This document shows, one piece after another, positions 33,833 through 42,331 of a stretch of DNA of 64,000 nt. How positions within the stretch are numbered: the first letter of the stretch is position 1; the number at the start of each line of letters is the position of its first letter. This DNA is from Pontixanthobacter luteolus (GTDB lineage Bacteria > Pseudomonadota > Alphaproteobacteria > Sphingomonadales > Sphingomonadaceae), in NCBI RefSeq assembly GCF_009828095.1, contig NZ_WTYP01000001.1:1116001-1180000 (forward strand), written 5' to 3'. The notes beneath the pieces were generated by a model that saw only the letters and a program-made list of their open reading frames with translations, had not been told where the DNA came from and ran no database searches. The position numbers were made by a program, and so were the translations under genes.

Positions 33833-34239
33833 TTATGGTCTCTCGCCATAATTTGATAATCTCTAAATTGGTCTGTTTTTTCCCAATTCATGCGTGCTCT
33901 GCAAAGAAGGATAGTCGACGGAATTCTCAACGCGCCTTTCGAAAGCCTGCCTTCGAAATAGCAATGAAAATCGCGATAATTCAGCCAATTGCCATGGGCA
34001 CGCCCGAATTCTTCAGTTGCAGTTATATCAGATACGAAACCTACTGGTTGGCCATCTTCATCAATTCGATTCATCAGCTCCAGCATTTTCACATATTCGG
34101 ATTTTAAGGCTGCAGAAGACTCAGTCAGACGATCTCTCGCGCACATCGTAGCGAGATCATCGTCTACAATTTCAGCACAATTCAACGTGTCTGGATGCTC
34201 CGGAGTCGATAAGCTTAGTAAGATGCTCGAAATTAGCAT
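33829..34239 (-). CDS. LprI-like secreted protein, AT-rich insertion
   Basis: This 136-residue protein has a signal-like start ([20 protein letters not shown]) and LprI/DUF1311-like cysteine pattern: [19 protein letters not shown], then [17 protein letters not shown] and LLCRARM, parallel to QRAWIAFRDAHC in the other copy of this operon. The family call is weaker than for that copy. Base use is unlike its neighbours: I count 80 G+C in the 180 bases 33841-34020 (44%), while a stretch of bioB (33181-33240) has 40 in 60. That points to recent transfer. It overlaps bioB downstream and the mcm remnant upstream. Confidence 0.68.
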   Translation of the reverse strand: MLISSILLSLSTPEHPDTLNCAEIVDDDLATMCARDRLTESSAALKSEYVKMLELMNRIDEDGQPVGFVSDITATEEFGRAHGNWLNYRDFHCYFEGRLSKGALRIPSTILLCRARMNWEKTDQFRDYQIMARDHK

Positions 34240-34376
34240 TCCGCCGTCTCCAGACCGTCACCCGCAGGCGGCATTTTGTGACCCAGCAGCCGTAGCATGT
34301 CCGCGCCGCATTCGACCAAATTGGTGCCCGGGCCGTAGATGCCAGCACCAGAAAATTCGCCGGAAAGACAAGTCAT
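34233..34376 (-). pseudogene. Duplicated 3' fragment of the methylmalonyl-CoA mutase gene
   Basis: A 47-codon frame reads [20 protein letters not shown] and goes on [21 protein letters not shown] to a stop. From residue 12 it matches the C-terminus of the mutase next door ([30 protein letters not shown]). At DNA level 34258-34343 matches 34856-34941 at 74 of 86 positions by my alignment. It holds only the last helix of the B12-binding domain, so it cannot be a working enzyme. Its ATG overlaps the ydcZ stop (ATGA) and its TAA overlaps the LprI-like start, so it may still be translated as a linker peptide that keeps the operon coupled. Confidence 0.8.
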
Positions 34377-34834
34377 ACAGGCTTCCGCGCGAGGTAGATT
34401 CCAACAGCCATTACCACGAGGCCAAGGGCGCGCTTCGGTGTGATCGCGCTCTGGATTGACCCCAGTAGACCGAAATGGTCGATGATTGCAGCGGCAACGA
34501 TTTGTCCCAGCAAAACGAAGAAGATCGCATTGCCAAGCCCGATACGCGGCGCGGAATATGCCACCGACGTGGCGTAAAACAGCATCACCACTGCGCCGAT
34601 CCAGAGCCACGGCTTCTCGAATGTAAACGCCGCAGGCTCGGGAAAGCCGGTAAACGCCAACATCGCCGCTGCCACCACAAAGCCGATGGCAAAAGTCACT
34701 GCGGTTGCCGCGACTGGCCCGCCGAGCTGCTGCCCCAGCCCCGAATTGAGCGCCGCGAACACCGGGATCCCAAGGCCCGCTGCAAACATCATTGCCGCGA
34801 TGGGTGCAAACGCAGTCGAAGACGAAGCGCTCAC
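34373..34834 (-). CDS. DMT-superfamily transporter, YdcZ (DUF606) type
   Basis: This 153-residue protein is made of four to five hydrophobic spans and has the YdcZ-type pattern: [22 protein letters not shown] near the start, [64 protein letters not shown] and a final [18 protein letters not shown]. YdcZ proteins are half-size drug/metabolite transporters thought to work as dimers; the substrate is unknown. It overlaps mcm by four bases (ATGA) and is followed by a duplicated fragment of mcm, which suggests it came in by a recombination event at the mcm 3' end. Confidence 0.83.
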   Translation of the reverse strand: MSASSSTAFAPIAAMMFAAGLGIPVFAALNSGLGQQLGGPVAATAVTFAIGFVVAAAMLAFTGFPEPAAFTFEKPWLWIGAVVMLFYATSVAYSAPRIGLGNAIFFVLLGQIVAAAIIDHFGLLGSIQSAITPKRALGLVVMAVGIYLARKPV

Positions 34835-36990
34835 TCTGCAGCCTCGTCCATATCCTCACCCGCAGGCGGCATATTGTGGCCCAGCAAGCGCAGCATGTCC
34901 GCACCGCATTCAACCACGTTGCTGCCCGGGCCATAGATACCCTGCACGCCTGCCTCACGCAGGAATTCGTAATCCTGCGGCGGAATGACACCGCCCGCGA
35001 CGACCTTGATGTCGCTGCGACCGGCATCCCTCAGCAATCCGATCAGTTCGGGGATCAAGGTCTTGTGCCCGGCCGCAAGCGAGCTGGCACCGATGGCATC
35101 CACGCCGGTTTCAAGCGCCATCTCCAGTGTTTCCTGCGGCGTTTGGAACAGCGGACCTGACACCACATCGAAGCCCATATCGCCAAATGCGCTGGCAATG
35201 ACATTGGCGCCGCGATCGTGCCCGTCCTGGCCCATTTTGGCGACCATGATCTTCGGCTTGCGGCCAAGACGCCGCTCGACCGCATCGACGCCGTCCAGCA
35301 CCTGCTGCCAGCGTTTGTCGAATTCGTAAGCGCTCTTGTAGACGCCCTTCACCGGAGTCGGCACCGTATCGTAGCGCCCGAAAACCTCTTCCATTGCAGA
35401 GGAAATCTCGCCCAGCGATGCCCGCTGGCGTGCAGCCTCCACCGCCAGTGCCAGCAGGTTTCCGCCAGCATTCGCGCCTTCGGCAAGTGCCGCCAGTGCA
35501 GCCTGACACGCGGCTTCGTCGCGGTTCTCGCGGTTCTTTTTCAGGCGGGCGATCTGCCCCTGACGAACCTTGTGGTTGTCGATATCGAGCGTCTCGATCT
35601 CGTCTTCCTTGTCGCGGCGGTATTTGTTGACCCCGACGATCACGGTTTCGCCCCGGTCGACGCTGGTCTGTTTTTCCGCCGCTGCGCGTTCAATAGCTGC
35701 CTTGGGCGCGCCGCTGGCGACATATTTGGTCATGCCGCCCGCTGCATCGACTTCGGACATCAGCGTTTCCGCTTCCTCGACCAGTTTCGCGGTCAGCGCC
35801 TCGATATAATAGCTTCCGCCAAGCGGATCGACGACATTGGTGATGCCGGTTTCTTCCTGCAAAACCAGCTGAGTGTTTCGCGCAATCCGGGCACTGAAAT
35901 CGGTAGGCAGGGCGATCGCCTCGTCCAGCGCATTGGTGTGGAGCGACTGGGTTCCGCCCAAGGTCGCGGCCATCGCCTCCACCGTGGTGCGGATCACGTT
36001 GTTATACGGGTCCTGCTCCTGCAGCGACACGCCCGAAGTCTGGCAATGCGTGCGCAGCATTTTGGAGCGTTCCGACTTTGCGCCCAGATCGTCCATCACC
36101 TTGTACCACAGCGTCCGCGCGGCGCGCAGCTTGGCTATTTCCATGAAGAAATTCATGCCGATGCCGAAAAAGAAGCTTAGCCGTCCGGCAAACGCATCGA
36201 TGTCCAGCCCGGTTGCCATTGCGGATCTGGCGTATTCCTTGCCATCGGCAATGGTGAAGGCCAATTCCTGAACCGCGGTCGCGCCTGCTTCATGCATGTG
36301 ATAGCCAGAAATCGATATGCTGTTGAAGCGCGGCATTTTCTCGCTGGTATAGGCGATGATGTCCGACACGATCCGCATGCTGGGCGCAGGCGGATAGATA
36401 TAGGTGTTGCGGACCATGAACTCCTTCAGAATGTCGTTCTGGATCGTGCCGCTCAGCTGCTCGGCCGGAACGCCCTGTTCTTCACCCGCAACGATGTAAA
36501 ACGCCAGGACCGGTATGACCGCGCCGTTCATGGTCATTGAAACCGACATGGTATCCAGCGGGATCTGGTCGAACAGGATCTGCATATCCTCAACCGTGTC
36601 GATCGCCACGCCCGCCTTGCCCACATCGCCGACAACGCGCGGATGATCGGAATCGTAGCCGCGATGGGTTGCGAGGTCGAAAGCAACGGACAGGCCCTTT
36701 TGCCCTGCAGCCAGATTGCGGCGGTAAAAAGCGTTCGATTCCTCAGCGGTCGAGAACCCCGCATACTGGCGGATCGTCCACGGGCGGCCCGCATACATCG
36801 TCGCTTTCACGCCGCGGGTGAACGGGGCAAAACCGGGAAGGCCGGGATCCCGGCTGTCCGCCTCTGTGTAAAGCGGCTTAACCGCGAACCCTTCGGGCAT
36901 CTCTGTCGAGAGATCGCGTCCCTTGGACTCCTTGTCGGCCAGTTCTTTCCAGTCGGAAACGGTGGGGCCTGTATCGGAGGCGTCAGTCAT
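34831..36990 (-). CDS. mcm: Methylmalonyl-CoA mutase (single-chain, B12-dependent)
   Basis: The mutase turns (R)-methylmalonyl-CoA into succinyl-CoA. The 719-residue protein has the catalytic TIM barrel ([71 protein letters not shown]) and a C-terminal cobalamin-binding domain with [12 protein letters not shown], whose His591 is the lower cobalt ligand. It is of the large-subunit (scpA/MutB) type, which is complete by itself. The start MTDASDTG has AAAGGATC before it; a much longer open frame is rejected because it overlaps the GST gene. The usual MeaB chaperone gene is not in the window. Confidence 0.97.
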   Translation of the reverse strand: MTDASDTGPTVSDWKELADKESKGRDLSTEMPEGFAVKPLYTEADSRDPGLPGFAPFTRGVKATMYAGRPWTIRQYAGFSTAEESNAFYRRNLAAGQKGLSVAFDLATHRGYDSDHPRVVGDVGKAGVAIDTVEDMQILFDQIPLDTMSVSMTMNGAVIPVLAFYIVAGEEQGVPAEQLSGTIQNDILKEFMVRNTYIYPPAPSMRIVSDIIAYTSEKMPRFNSISISGYHMHEAGATAVQELAFTIADGKEYARSAMATGLDIDAFAGRLSFFFGIGMNFFMEIAKLRAARTLWYKVMDDLGAKSERSKMLRTHCQTSGVSLQEQDPYNNVIRTTVEAMAATLGGTQSLHTNALDEAIALPTDFSARIARNTQLVLQEETGITNVVDPLGGSYYIEALTAKLVEEAETLMSEVDAAGGMTKYVASGAPKAAIERAAAEKQTSVDRGETVIVGVNKYRRDKEDEIETLDIDNHKVRQGQIARLKKNRENRDEAACQAALAALAEGANAGGNLLALAVEAARQRASLGEISSAMEEVFGRYDTVPTPVKGVYKSAYEFDKRWQQVLDGVDAVERRLGRKPKIMVAKMGQDGHDRGANVIASAFGDMGFDVVSGPLFQTPQETLEMALETGVDAIGASSLAAGHKTLIPELIGLLRDAGRSDIKVVAGGVIPPQDYEFLREAGVQGIYGPGSNVVECGADMLRLLGHNMPPAGEDMDEAAE

Positions 36991-37000
36991 ATTGGATCCT

Positions 37001-37612
37001 TTAGGCGGCCGCGCTTGGCCTGCTGCTGACACCGGCGTGCCACGCGTGCAGCGCTGCACAATCTTCCGGCGCAGGGCAACCCGCGAAGGCGGAGAAGTCC
37101 ATAGTTGTAAGCAGCACGATATCGGCGATGGTATAGCTGTCGCTGGCCAGAAATTCGCGGCCCTGCAGCGACTGGTCGAAAAACCGGTAAGCCTCTTCCA
37201 CACGCGGACGCGATGCCTCGCCATATTCCTGGTTGCGACCCGGAATGGCGGCGGTGAACGGATGGGTATGCACCCACACCGCACCGACCGGTGCCATCAG
37301 GATCATTTCCGCGCGGCGAACCCACATATCGATCTGCGCGATTTCCACCGGATCGGTGCCGAACAGAGCCGGATCGGGATGCAACGCCTCGAGATAACGG
37401 CAGATCGAGATGCTTTCCGTGATCACCGTACCGCCATCAAGTTGCAAGGCAGGTGTCTGGCCGCGCGGATTGATCGCAAGAAACTCTTCCGATTTCTGTT
37501 CCCGATTGGGGATCGAGATTTCCCGGCTGGGAAGCTCAATCCCTTTCTCCGCCGCGAATATACGCACGCGGCGCGGGTTCGGCGCGGGGTTCGGGCTGTC
37601 GTAGAACAGCAT
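37001..37612 (-). CDS. Glutathione S-transferase family protein
   Basis: The 203-residue protein has the N-terminal thioredoxin-like domain ([25 protein letters not shown], with [11 protein letters not shown] before the glutathione-binding ES of [13 protein letters not shown]) and an all-helical C-terminal domain with [15 protein letters not shown]. It resembles the beta/theta-type bacterial GSTs in which Ser or Tyr near the start activates glutathione. The substrate is unknown. Its ATG shares a base with the stop of the enoyl-CoA hydratase gene (TAATG), and mcm starts 10 bases later. Confidence 0.9.
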   Translation of the reverse strand: MLFYDSPNPAPNPRRVRIFAAEKGIELPSREISIPNREQKSEEFLAINPRGQTPALQLDGGTVITESISICRYLEALHPDPALFGTDPVEIAQIDMWVRRAEMILMAPVGAVWVHTHPFTAAIPGRNQEYGEASRPRVEEAYRFFDQSLQGREFLASDSYTIADIVLLTTMDFSAFAGCPAPEDCAALHAWHAGVSSRPSAAA

Positions 37613-38397
37613 TACTTGCCCTTGAATTCAGGTTTGCGTTTCTGGAGGAAAGCCATGCCGCCCTCCATCGCGTCTGCGCTGGCACCTGCAATGCGCTGCC
37701 CCTCTGCCTCTGCCACCAGGATTTCCGGCAGGGTGCCGTCCATCGCGGTGGCGATATTGCGCTTCATCGTGGCGAGTGAAAGCGTCGGGCCATTGGCGAG
37801 CTTTTCCGCCAGTGCCTTTGCCTCGGCCATCAGCGCGTCGTCTTCGACCGCCTTGTAAATCAGGCCCCAATCCTCTGCCTGCTCCGCACCGATCTTTTCA
37901 CCCAGCATCATCATGCGGGTGGCGCGGGCACGGCCGATTGCGCGGGCCAGCAGCCAGGTCGATCCGCCATCAGGAACCAGGCCGATATTGACGAAGGCCT
38001 GCAGGAAATAGGCACTCTTGCCGGCCAGAGTAAAATCTGCCGCCAATGCGAGCGAACAGCCGACACCGGCCGCAGGCCCGTTAACCGCGCAAATCACCGG
38101 CACCGGCGCACGCATGACCAGACTGATTGCCGGGTTGTAATGGTTTTGCAGGGCGAGATGACTGCCGCCCTTGTTCTCGCGTTCGGTCCGGTCCCCGCGA
38201 GCGGACAGATCCGCGCCAGAGCAGAAACCCTTGCCCGCGCCGGTTATCAGCACCGCGCGCGCATCGCCGAGATCGTAGAATGCAGCGCCGATTTCATCCG
38301 CCATTTGCGGCGGCATCGCGTTCAGCCGATCGGGCCGGTTCAGCGTGATCGTGGTCAGCGGCCCATCTTTCTCGAAGGTGATGGTTTCGTAGCTCAT
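37612..38397 (-). CDS. Enoyl-CoA hydratase/isomerase family protein
   Basis: This 261-residue crotonase-fold protein shows LNRPDRLNAMPPQM, the oxyanion segment GAGKGFCSGADLSARG, the second oxyanion NGPAAGVGCSLALAADF and VNIGLVPDGGSTWLLARAIGRARA. The Asp in PDGG in place of the usual second Glu suggests a PaaG/PaaB-like isomerase or hydratase with other specificity than classic crotonase. In this operon it could help bring odd-chain or branched acids to propionyl-CoA. There is an 81-base gap after the 137-residue membrane protein gene. Confidence 0.9.
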   Translation of the reverse strand: MSYETITFEKDGPLTTITLNRPDRLNAMPPQMADEIGAAFYDLGDARAVLITGAGKGFCSGADLSARGDRTERENKGGSHLALQNHYNPAISLVMRAPVPVICAVNGPAAGVGCSLALAADFTLAGKSAYFLQAFVNIGLVPDGGSTWLLARAIGRARATRMMMLGEKIGAEQAEDWGLIYKAVEDDALMAEAKALAEKLANGPTLSLATMKRNIATAMDGTLPEILVAEAEGQRIAGASADAMEGGMAFLQKRKPEFKGK

Positions 38398-38478
38398 ATA
38401 TCTCTCCCAGAAGTCCTGATTTGAAACCGGGTTAGCGCGCCGGATGGGCGGATAGCAAGGCCGATAGAACGCGGCGGG

Positions 38479-38892
38479 TCAGGAATTGCCGCGATCAGCA
38501 GAACTCGCCTGCACTTCTACGCGCCCCTGTGACTTACCGCTCAAATCTGACCCTATCATGCTAAATCCTGCATACATCGCAGCGGTACCAATCGCCGTCA
38601 TGCAAAGGCCAATCCAGCCGAGGAGAAATGCCTCCAAGCGGTTGCCCAGCACTTTGCGCCCCCTCAGAACCGCGCCAACCGCAATGGAGGCACCGATGAA
38701 GGCGAAGAACAAGCCAACCAAAACGCCGCCCCACCCGGATTCGAGGCATTCGACACCAGCTTGCTTAAAAACATTGTTGCAGGGATCAAAATTGAGCGCC
38801 TGATCCGCAACGACGAACACGATTACTGTGAGAATACAGGCGAACAGACCGAGATAGCCGACACGCGTTCCCGTATTATCTGATGCGTGCAT
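38479..38892 (-). CDS. Small membrane protein of unknown function (137 aa)
   Basis: The product has three hydrophobic spans (about 13-31, 57-78 and 90-112). Between the first two is a loop with two cysteines (FDPCNNVFKQAGVECLESG), and the tail is charged. No family is recognised. The ATG at 38892 has an ideal GGAGGCTAC in front of it; the frame is open much further upstream but that part overlaps the epimerase gene. G+C in 38521-38640 is 66 of 120 by my count, below nearby housekeeping genes. It lies 26 bases after mce. Confidence 0.62.
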   Translation of the reverse strand: MHASDNTGTRVGYLGLFACILTVIVFVVADQALNFDPCNNVFKQAGVECLESGWGGVLVGLFFAFIGASIAVGAVLRGRKVLGNRLEAFLLGWIGLCMTAIGTAAMYAGFSMIGSDLSGKSQGRVEVQASSADRGNS

Positions 38893-38918
38893 GTAGCCTC
38901 CGGCTGCCTGCTTTCCGG

Positions 38919-39356
38919 TCAATGCCCGTTCTTGGCCGTTTCCATGATTTCGGTCAGCTGCCCCATCATGTCCTTGGGGTGGAGGAAGAAGATCGGCGTG
39001 CCATGCGCGCCCAGCCGCGTGGGGCCGAGGATGCGCTTCCCCAGCCCCTCGAACCAGCTGCGCGCGTCCTCGATATCCTCGACCTCGTAGCACAGGTGAT
39101 GCTGACCCCCGGCGGGGTTCTTTTCGAGGAACTTGGCAATGGGGCTGCCCTCGCCAAGCGGCTCGATCAGCTCGATCTGAGTGCCATTGGTCCCGTTTTC
39201 ACCCGGCGTGTCGACGAAGCAGACCTTCACCCCCTGCGCCTCCAGATCGAAGGGCTTATGGAACGAGGTCGCGCCCATGACATCGCGGTAATAGCGCACC
39301 GATTCCTCGATCGAGGGCGTGGCGACGCCGATGTGGTTGAGACGACCGAGTTTCAT
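38919..39356 (-). CDS. mce: Methylmalonyl-CoA epimerase
   Basis: The epimerase swaps (S)- and (R)-methylmalonyl-CoA, linking the carboxylase to the mutase. The 145-residue vicinal-oxygen-chelate protein has paired beta-alpha-beta modules with metal ligands in LNHIGVATPS (His8), TQIELIEPLGEGSP, GGQHHLCYEVEDI and a C-terminal Glu in LTEIMETA. The length is typical. Its start at 39356 overlaps the 90-residue membrane protein gene by four bases (ATGA), which rejects a longer open frame. Confidence 0.95.
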   Translation of the reverse strand: MKLGRLNHIGVATPSIEESVRYYRDVMGATSFHKPFDLEAQGVKVCFVDTPGENGTNGTQIELIEPLGEGSPIAKFLEKNPAGGQHHLCYEVEDIEDARSWFEGLGKRILGPTRLGAHGTPIFFLHPKDMMGQLTEIMETAKNGH

Positions 39357-39625
39357 TTCATTTTCCCTACAATCGCAATCACAAACCAAATCGCTCCGAT
39401 CCCCGCCATTAGGCAAAAAACATACCCTTGAACCGAGATAAAAGCCTTACAAACTTTGAAAAGGACCGGCCAATTTTCCTCCCCGATGCCGTGAAATACA
39501 TAGCGGAATTTGCCGGTGGCCTTGGCTGCAGAAAGGCGATTGAAACACAGCCAAGCAGCAAACGATGTCGCAGCGACAAATCCTATCAGAAAAATGAGTC
39601 CTCGCGCATCCATCGGATCACTCAC
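39353..39625 (-). CDS. Small two-span membrane protein (90 aa), AT-rich insertion
   Basis: The product has spans at about 9-28 and 67-87 with a soluble stretch between them ([28 protein letters not shown]). No family is recognised. The GTG start overlaps the pccB stop (GTGA) and the stop overlaps mce (ATGA), so it is fully locked into the operon. Base use is unlike its neighbours: 53 G+C in 120 bases (39361-39480), 44% by my count. This fits a recently acquired gene that has been fitted between two core pathway genes. Confidence 0.62.
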   Translation of the reverse strand: MSDPMDARGLIFLIGFVAATSFAAWLCFNRLSAAKATGKFRYVFHGIGEENWPVLFKVCKAFISVQGYVFCLMAGIGAIWFVIAIVGKMK

Positions 39626-41154
39626 AACGGTATATTGTCATGCTTCTTCCACGGGTTCTCGAGCTGCTTGTTGCGCAATTTCCGCAAGCCCAGCGCAATC
39701 CGCCTCCGCGTTGAATGCGGGTGGATCACTTCGTCGATATAACCGCGTGATGCCGCCACGAAGGGGTTCGCGAAGCGGTCTTCGTATTCCTTCGTTTTCT
39801 CGGCGATCTTGCCCGGATCGTCGCGGTCCTGGCGGAAGATGATCTCCACCGCGCCCTTCGCGCCCATCACCGCGATTTCTGCGGTCGGCCAAGCGTAGTT
39901 GAGGTCGCCGCGCAGGTGCTTCGACGCCATCACGTCATACGCCCCGCCATATGCCTTGCGGGTGATCACAGTGATCTTGGGCACGGTCGCCTCGGCATAG
40001 GCGAACAGCAGTTTGGCGCCGTGTTTGATGATGCCATTATGCTCCTGCGCGGTGCCGGGGAGGAATCCGGGCACGTCCACGAAAGTCAGGATCGGGATTT
40101 CAAACGCATCGCAGAACCGCACGAAGCGCGCGGCCTTCTTCGATGCGTTGATGTCGAGCACGCCCGCCAGCACCATGGGCTGGTTCGCGACCACGCCGAC
40201 CGTGCGTCCTTCCACCCGGCCAAAACCGCACAATATGTTGCCTGCATGGGCGGGCTGGACCTCGAAGAAATCGCCTTCGTCCAGCACCTTACGGATCACT
40301 TCGTGCATATCGTATGGCTGGTTGGCATTGTCGGGAATGAGCGTGTCGAGGCTCATTTCCTCGCGGTCGAACGGGTCGGCGGTTGGCCTTTCGGGCACAG
40401 CCTCGCGGTTCGACAACGGCAAATAGTCGAAGAAATCGCGCGTTGCGAGCAGCGTCTCGATATCGTTTTCGAAAGCGAGATCAGCGACGGAGGTTTTGGT
40501 GGTGTGCGTAACCGCGCCGCCCAGTTCTTCCTGTGTCACCACTTCGTTGGTCACGGTTTTGACCACATCAGGGCCGGTCACAAACATATAGGAGCTGTCC
40601 TTCACCATAAAGATGAAGTCGGTCATGGCGGGGGAATAAACCGCCCCGCCCGCGCATGGCCCCATGATCAGGCTGATCTGCGGCACAACACCGCTGGCCA
40701 GCACGTTGCGCTGGAACACATCGGCATATCCGCCCAGCGATGCCACGCCTTCCTGGATACGCGCGCCGCCGCTGTCGTTCAATCCGATCACCGGTGCGCC
40801 GTTTCTCATGGCGGTTTCCATCACCTTGCAGATTTTCTCCGCATGGCGTTTTGACAGCGAGCCGCCGAACACGGTGAAATCCTGGCTATAAACGTAGACC
40901 AGACGGCCATTGATCGTGCCGCTGCCGGTAACCACCCCGTCGCCGGGGATCTTGGTTTCGGCCATGCCGAAATCGACGCAGTCATGCTCGACATACATAT
41001 CGACTTCTTCGAAGCTGCCTTCGTCGAGCAGAATATCGAGACGTTCGCGTGCGGTCAGCTTGCCCTTGGCATGCTGTGCGTCAATCCGCTTTTGCCCGCC
41101 GCCCATACGGGCTGCTGCGCGGCGCTTTTCCATTTCGGCGATATTGGCTGACAT
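39622..41154 (-). CDS. pccB: Propionyl-CoA carboxylase beta subunit
   Basis: PccB is the carboxyltransferase half of propionyl-CoA carboxylase. The 510-residue protein has the two crotonase-like halves typical of biotin-dependent carboxyltransferases: [76 protein letters not shown], then [36 protein letters not shown] and [11 protein letters not shown]. The oxyanion Gly-Gly pairs are in place. It is the first gene of the long propionate operon; the 98-base gap before it must hold the operon promoter. Confidence 0.97.
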   Translation of the reverse strand: MSANIAEMEKRRAAARMGGGQKRIDAQHAKGKLTARERLDILLDEGSFEEVDMYVEHDCVDFGMAETKIPGDGVVTGSGTINGRLVYVYSQDFTVFGGSLSKRHAEKICKVMETAMRNGAPVIGLNDSGGARIQEGVASLGGYADVFQRNVLASGVVPQISLIMGPCAGGAVYSPAMTDFIFMVKDSSYMFVTGPDVVKTVTNEVVTQEELGGAVTHTTKTSVADLAFENDIETLLATRDFFDYLPLSNREAVPERPTADPFDREEMSLDTLIPDNANQPYDMHEVIRKVLDEGDFFEVQPAHAGNILCGFGRVEGRTVGVVANQPMVLAGVLDINASKKAARFVRFCDAFEIPILTFVDVPGFLPGTAQEHNGIIKHGAKLLFAYAEATVPKITVITRKAYGGAYDVMASKHLRGDLNYAWPTAEIAVMGAKGAVEIIFRQDRDDPGKIAEKTKEYEDRFANPFVAASRGYIDEVIHPHSTRRRIALGLRKLRNKQLENPWKKHDNIPL

Positions 41155-41252
41155 GAAGTTCCCTGATTAATGCTGCTGAACGCACATAGTTAGATAACTC
41201 GCCTAGCCATGGCTGATCGATCCGGTCAAGCGGTGCCCCGCCATTAGTCGCT

Positions 41253-42272
41253 TCAAACCTTCACGATCCCGTGCGCGACGAGACTGCGGACGGTGTCTTC
41301 GATTGTCTGTTCCGCCGTGATGAAACGGTAACCGAGCACGTCCTCGGTGTGCTTGCCCGACACGTCCCGGACATTGCCGAGTTCGCCCTTGATCTGTTTC
41401 ATTTCCGGCATGAACAGCGCGAGCAGTTTCACCAGAAAATCGGGCATCCGCCGGGTCGGCACCTTCGCTGAAAATTCGGGCGCTCGCTGCCGCACGGTTT
41501 CTGCCATCTCCTCGATCCACATGAATTTTTGCGAAGTCGGGAAACGCTCCCCCCGGACCTTGTCCGCGGGTGCCTCTATTGCGCGCACATGCGCTTCGGC
41601 CACATCGCGCACATCGGTTACGCAGATGCCCATGTTCGGTGCCATCGGGATCGATCCGTCCATGATCTTCTTGACCATTTCCACGCTGGTGGAGAGGTCA
41701 TCATCATAAACCGGGCCGAACACTGCAACGGGATTGATCGAACAGAAAATCATGTCAGGCGCATTGGCGGCGACCCAGTCGCGTGCTGACCGTTCGGCCA
41801 CAGTCTTGGATTCGATATAAGGCGGCACACCTTCGGTCAGGTTGGTCCAATCGGTGTAGTCGAAGTGGTCCTTGTTTTTCTGACCATAGGCGATCGCTGC
41901 CGCAGAACTGGTCTGCACAAAGCGATTGATCCCGGCCTGCTGCGCGAATTTCAGCGCCCGCAGCGTCCCTTCCATGGCAGGGATCACCAGATCGTTCTTG
42001 TCTTTGGGCACGCCCATCGGGAATGGCGAGGCGACATGCGCGACGGCATCACAGCCAGCATTTGCGGCAGCCCATCCGTCATCTGACATCAGGTCTGCCT
42101 CAAACACCTTCAGGCGCCCGGTGGCATCTTTCCAACGCTGGTGCAGTCGTTCCTCGCTCTTGGCTTTGCTGCGAACGGTGGTGTGGACCGTATACCCCTT
42201 GGCCAGCAACTGATCGATCACCTCGCCGCCGATATACCCTGTGCCGCCAGTCACCAGAACCGTACCCGCCAT
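41253..42272 (-). CDS. NAD(P)-dependent epimerase/dehydratase-family reductase (DFR-like)
   Basis: The 339-residue extended short-chain dehydrogenase has the Rossmann motif VTGGTGYIGG near the start and the catalytic Tyr-x-x-x-Lys in PPYIESKTVAE. Sequence features such as HVASPFPMGVPKD, VQTSSAAAIAYG and INPVAVFGP resemble dihydroflavonol-4-reductase/aldehyde (methylglyoxal) reductase types. The substrate cannot be told from sequence. The start MAGTVLVTGG has GGGAGTTGC before it, better than an upstream in-frame ATG at 42302. It runs in the same direction as gor, 59 bases apart. Confidence 0.87.
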   Translation of the reverse strand: MAGTVLVTGGTGYIGGEVIDQLLAKGYTVHTTVRSKAKSEERLHQRWKDATGRLKVFEADLMSDDGWAAANAGCDAVAHVASPFPMGVPKDKNDLVIPAMEGTLRALKFAQQAGINRFVQTSSAAAIAYGQKNKDHFDYTDWTNLTEGVPPYIESKTVAERSARDWVAANAPDMIFCSINPVAVFGPVYDDDLSTSVEMVKKIMDGSIPMAPNMGICVTDVRDVAEAHVRAIEAPADKVRGERFPTSQKFMWIEEMAETVRQRAPEFSAKVPTRRMPDFLVKLLALFMPEMKQIKGELGNVRDVSGKHTEDVLGYRFITAEQTIEDTVRSLVAHGIVKV

Positions 42273-42331
42273 TTGCAACTCCCATTTATGCTTATCGCGC
42301 ATGGCTAGCGGCTGTGGTTTTGGCCCGCAAC

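Noticed and set aside
36991-37284. N-terminal extension of mcm into the GST gene
   Set aside because: The extra residues do not look like protein and overlap the GST coding sequence; AAAGGATC supports the start at 36990.
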